NCBI GenBank assembly: GCA_047602575.1
Contig: JASGGY010000001.1
Coordinates: 62,001 to 126,000, forward strand
DNA: 64,000 nt
DNA from: UBA1366 sp047602575
Lineage (GTDB): Bacteria; Bacillota; Clostridia; Oscillospirales; Ruminococcaceae
Direction of reading: 5' to 3'
Below are positions 61,809 to 64,000 of the stretch, one piece after another. The notes beneath the pieces were generated by a model. It made no database searches. It saw only the letters and a program-made list of their open reading frames with translations, and was not told where the DNA came from. The position numbers were made by a program, and so were the translations under genes. Each line of letters opens with the position of its first letter. Within the stretch, counting starts at the first letter, position 1.

Positions 61809-63041
61809 ATGAAAAGAGTTGTGATCACCGGTATGGGAACCGTCAATCCGCTGGGAAAGAGCGTGGACGAGTTCTATGAAAATCTCAAAGCCAACAAGCT
61901 GGGCTTTTCCGAAATCGACCAGTTTGACGCGGCGGATTTTGATGTGAAATACGTGGGCGCGGTCAAGGATTTTGACAGCGTCAGGTATATCGACAAAAAG
62001 GAAGCGCGCCGCATGGATCGCTTCACGCAGTTTGCCGTCTACGCGGCTTATGAGGCGCTTGCCGACGCGGGGACGCAGTTTGCGGACATCGACCCGTTCC
62101 GTGCGGGCGTGATCGTGGGTGCAGGCATCGGCGGACTCAACCAGACGGAAGTCGAGCACGGCAAGTTTTTAGAAAAAGGCGCGGATCGTATCTCGGTATT
62201 CTACATACCGATGATGATTGCCAACATGGCGGCAGGTACGATTGCGATGAAAACCGGCTTTAAGGGCGACAATTTTGCGACCGTGACCGCCTGTGCGTCC
62301 GGCACACACGCGATCGGCGAAGCGTTCCGCAAGATCAAGGACGGCTATCTCGACGTCTGCGTCACCGGCGGAACGGAAGCCTGCATCACGAAATTTGCTC
62401 TGGGCGGTTTTAATAATATGAAAGCGCTCTCCCGCGCACAGACCGCGGAGGAGGCCTCCACGCCCTTTGACGCGAACCGGCAGGGCTTTGTTCTGGGCGA
62501 GGGCGCGGGCATTCTGGTGCTTGAGGAGCTTGAGCACGCCAAGGCGCGCGGGGCGAAGATTTATGCCGAAATCGCCGGCTACGGCGCGACGGGCGACGCG
62601 TTCCACATGACAAGCCCCGATCCGGAGGGCGCGGCGGCGGCGCGCGCGATGGTCAACGCTTACACTGAAGCCGGACTGAAGCCTGCGGACATCGCCTATG
62701 TCAACGCGCACGGCACGTCCACGCCGCTCAACGACAAGTATGAAACCACCGCGCTGAAAATCGCGCTGGGCGACGCGGCGGCGAAAACCGTGGTCAACTC
62801 CACCAAGTCGATGATCGGGCATCTGCTGGGCGCTGCGGGCGCGGTGGAAGCCATCGTAACCGCGCTGTCAGTGAAAAATGATTTCATTCATCGCACCATC
62901 GGGTTCACCACCGCTGACCCCGACTGCGACCTGAATTACAACACCGAAGAAAACCTGTTCACACCGGTTGACGCCGCCCTCTCCAACTCCCTGGGCTTCG
63001 GCGGCCACAACGCGACGCTGTGTATTGTGAAATATAAGTAA
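61809..63041 (+). CDS. fabF: 3-oxoacyl-ACP synthase II
   Basis: Condenses malonyl-ACP with growing chains. 410 residues: Cys162 in VTACASGTHA, His301 in NAHGTSTPLND and His338 in IGHLLGAAGAVE. GGAGGA precedes the ATG, 38 bases after fabG. Confidence 0.97.
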   Translation: MKRVVITGMGTVNPLGKSVDEFYENLKANKLGFSEIDQFDAADFDVKYVGAVKDFDSVRYIDKKEARRMDRFTQFAVYAAYEALADAGTQFADIDPFRAGVIVGAGIGGLNQTEVEHGKFLEKGADRISVFYIPMMIANMAAGTIAMKTGFKGDNFATVTACASGTHAIGEAFRKIKDGYLDVCVTGGTEACITKFALGGFNNMKALSRAQTAEEASTPFDANRQGFVLGEGAGILVLEELEHAKARGAKIYAEIAGYGATGDAFHMTSPDPEGAAAARAMVNAYTEAGLKPADIAYVNAHGTSTPLNDKYETTALKIALGDAAAKTVVNSTKSMIGHLLGAAGAVEAIVTALSVKNDFIHRTIGFTTADPDCDLNYNTEENLFTPVDAALSNSLGFGGHNATLCIVKYK

Positions 63042-63046
63042 GACTG

Positions 63047-63130
63047 TAGATAAACCATAGTCAGAGGGTTTCACCCTCCGACACCTCCCACCAAAGGGTA
63101 CAAGTACCCTTTGGAAACCCACTGTTATGT
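63047..63130 (+). repeat. Intergenic palindromic element, copy H (short form)
   Basis: Starts TAGATAAAC 5 bases after the fabF stop. Hairpin GGAGGG/CCCTCC around TTTCA, the perfect palindrome with arm CCAAAGGGTAC, then GAAACCCACTGTTATG. The ~100-base tail of copies A, C, D and G is missing. Confidence 0.82.
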
Positions 63131-63225
63131 TGTTAATGGATTTGTGCGGGGTTTTCATTTGTGCATTTAACGCGTGGGTGTATGGGTTGTACGTAAGGAT
63201 CATGAGCGATGAGAAAGGAAAAAAG

Positions 63226-63750
63226 ATGCCCGGTAAGATTTTGGTTGCGTATACGTCCAAGCATGGGGCAACACAAAGATATGCGGAATGGATAGCGGAA
63301 GCGCTCCACGCTGATTTGGTTCAGGCGCAAAAGGTGAAGCCGGAAACGCTTATGCAGTATGACCTTGTGATATACGGCGGCGGTTTGTATGCGGGCGGTA
63401 TCGCGGGGACAAAGCTGGTGACAAAAAATCCGTGCAAAAAGCTGGTTGTGTTTACGGTCGGACTGGCTGATCCGAACGCTACGGATTACACCGCGATCAT
63501 CAATAGAAATTTTGCACCCGCGCTTCGCGCAAAAACAAGATTTTTTCACCTGCGCGGCGGAATGGACTACAAAGCGCTTAGCGTTGCGCACCGCATCATG
63601 ATGTCGATGATGAAAGGCATGGTTGAGAAAAAGCCTGAAGCCGAACGCAGTGCCGAGGACAACGCGTTCCTTGCGTCCTACAACGGCAAAGTGAATTTCG
63701 CGGATCAGCAAACAATCAATCCAATCATCGCGTACGCTACAAGCATATAA
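63226..63750 (+). CDS. Flavodoxin-domain protein
   Basis: 174 residues with the FMN phosphate loop in AYTSKHGATQRYAEWIAEAL and GGGLYAGGIAG. Resembles Flavodoxin_5/HemG-like proteins, which move electrons to varied partners. ATG 63226 has AAAGGA 6 bases upstream; ATG 63202 is a weaker alternative. It interrupts the fab-acc cluster. Confidence 0.85.
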   Translation: MPGKILVAYTSKHGATQRYAEWIAEALHADLVQAQKVKPETLMQYDLVIYGGGLYAGGIAGTKLVTKNPCKKLVVFTVGLADPNATDYTAIINRNFAPALRAKTRFFHLRGGMDYKALSVAHRIMMSMMKGMVEKKPEAERSAEDNAFLASYNGKVNFADQQTINPIIAYATSI

Positions 63751-63817
63751 GTTCCGCAGAATGAAAAGCGCAAATCTCTAACCTCCAACCTCCAATAATG
63801 AAAGGATTTGAACGAGT

Positions 63818-64000
63818 ATGGCGATAGAAAAGAAACCCATCGGCAACGGGCTTGATCTGGGCGATGTCGAGGAAATCGCAAAGCTGATGAAAAAGAATAA
63901 GCTCAGCCGGATTGAAATTGAGAACAAAGGCTTTAAGCTGGTTGTTGAGGGCGAGCGCCCGCAGCAAGCACCCGCGTTCCTCCCGCCGCAGGGCTTTGCC
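63818..64000 (+). CDS. accB: Biotin carboxyl carrier protein of acetyl-CoA carboxylase (5' part)
   Basis: First 61 codons only; the gene runs off the right edge. DVEEIAKLMKKNKLSRIEIENKGFKLVVE is the typical AccB N-terminal segment, followed by a Pro/Ala/Gln linker. The biotin domain is outside. AAAGGA lies 12 bases before the ATG. Its position after fabF fits the usual fab-acc cluster. Confidence 0.85.
   Translation, partial: MAIEKKPIGNGLDLGDVEEIAKLMKKNKLSRIEIENKGFKLVVEGERPQQAPAFLPPQGFA

Overview
The window comes from a moderately GC-rich, endospore-lineage Bacillota, most likely a gut or rumen Clostridia of the Oscillospiraceae/Ruminococcaceae type. The evidence is SpoVT, FtsEX with a PcsB-like hydrolase, FabK in place of FabI, Gram-positive lipoprotein and sortase-type anchors, TTG/GTG starts, PerR/rubrerythrin/desulfoferrodoxin oxygen defence, and a large wall-anchored GH5 glucanase. 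Assignment rests on gene content and protein sequence as read, not on a database search. Most promoters are textbook sigma-A sites with 17-bp spacers.

Layout. 1-6.9 kb: 3' end of argS, then glmU, pth, mfd. 7-13 kb: a BspA-like leucine-rich-repeat surface protein whose signal peptide is cut by an in-frame TGA, then a ~1490-residue GH5 surface enzyme. 13-19 kb: a translationally coupled cassette of secreted protein, lipoprotein, ABC ATPase, permease and a permease fused to a lipoprotein-like domain. 19-23 kb: malQ-glgP alpha-glucan utilisation. 23.5-24.8 kb: thioesterase and RNHCP protein on the minus strand behind a long leader with an 11-codon ORF. 24.9-28.3 kb: rimM-trmD, ptsH, a PucR-type regulator. 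28.3-31.6 kb: ftsE-ftsX and a frameshifted M23 hydrolase. 31.8-38.8 kb: Crp/Fnr regulator, desulfoferrodoxin, an AraC-GGDEF fusion, perR-rubrerythrin, small membrane proteins, a cytidylate-kinase-like protein, CBS and GNAT proteins. 38.9-40.1 kb: an AT-rich nuclease-family gene and a VOC protein. 40.1-47.1 kb: the F-type ATP synthase operon (minus strand), split between atpG and atpD by an inverted pair of repeat elements. 47.7-51 kb: spoVT, motAB, a radical SAM protein. 51.2-53.5 kb: rpmG-secE-nusG-rplK-rplA. 53.7-58.5 kb (minus): zinc-ribbon protein, SGNH-like lipoprotein, aroK, aroE, dCMP deaminase, fabD. 58.8-64 kb: fabH, fabK, fabG, fabF, a flavodoxin and the start of accB.

The main unexplained structure is a dispersed family of palindromic intergenic elements, eight copies in 64 kb. 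Seven sit directly behind the stop codon of a gene in the same orientation, as if they served as exchangeable 3' ends or terminators. The eighth forms the inverted pair inside the atp operon. Other points of interest are the permease-lipoprotein fusion cassette, the AraC-GGDEF fusion with a perfect palindrome next to its promoter, a PerR with an extra N-terminal cysteine cluster, a predicted three-way-junction RNA at 38.27-38.37 kb, and two gene disruptions (7,057 and 30,413). No tRNA, rRNA, CRISPR array or intact transposase was seen.
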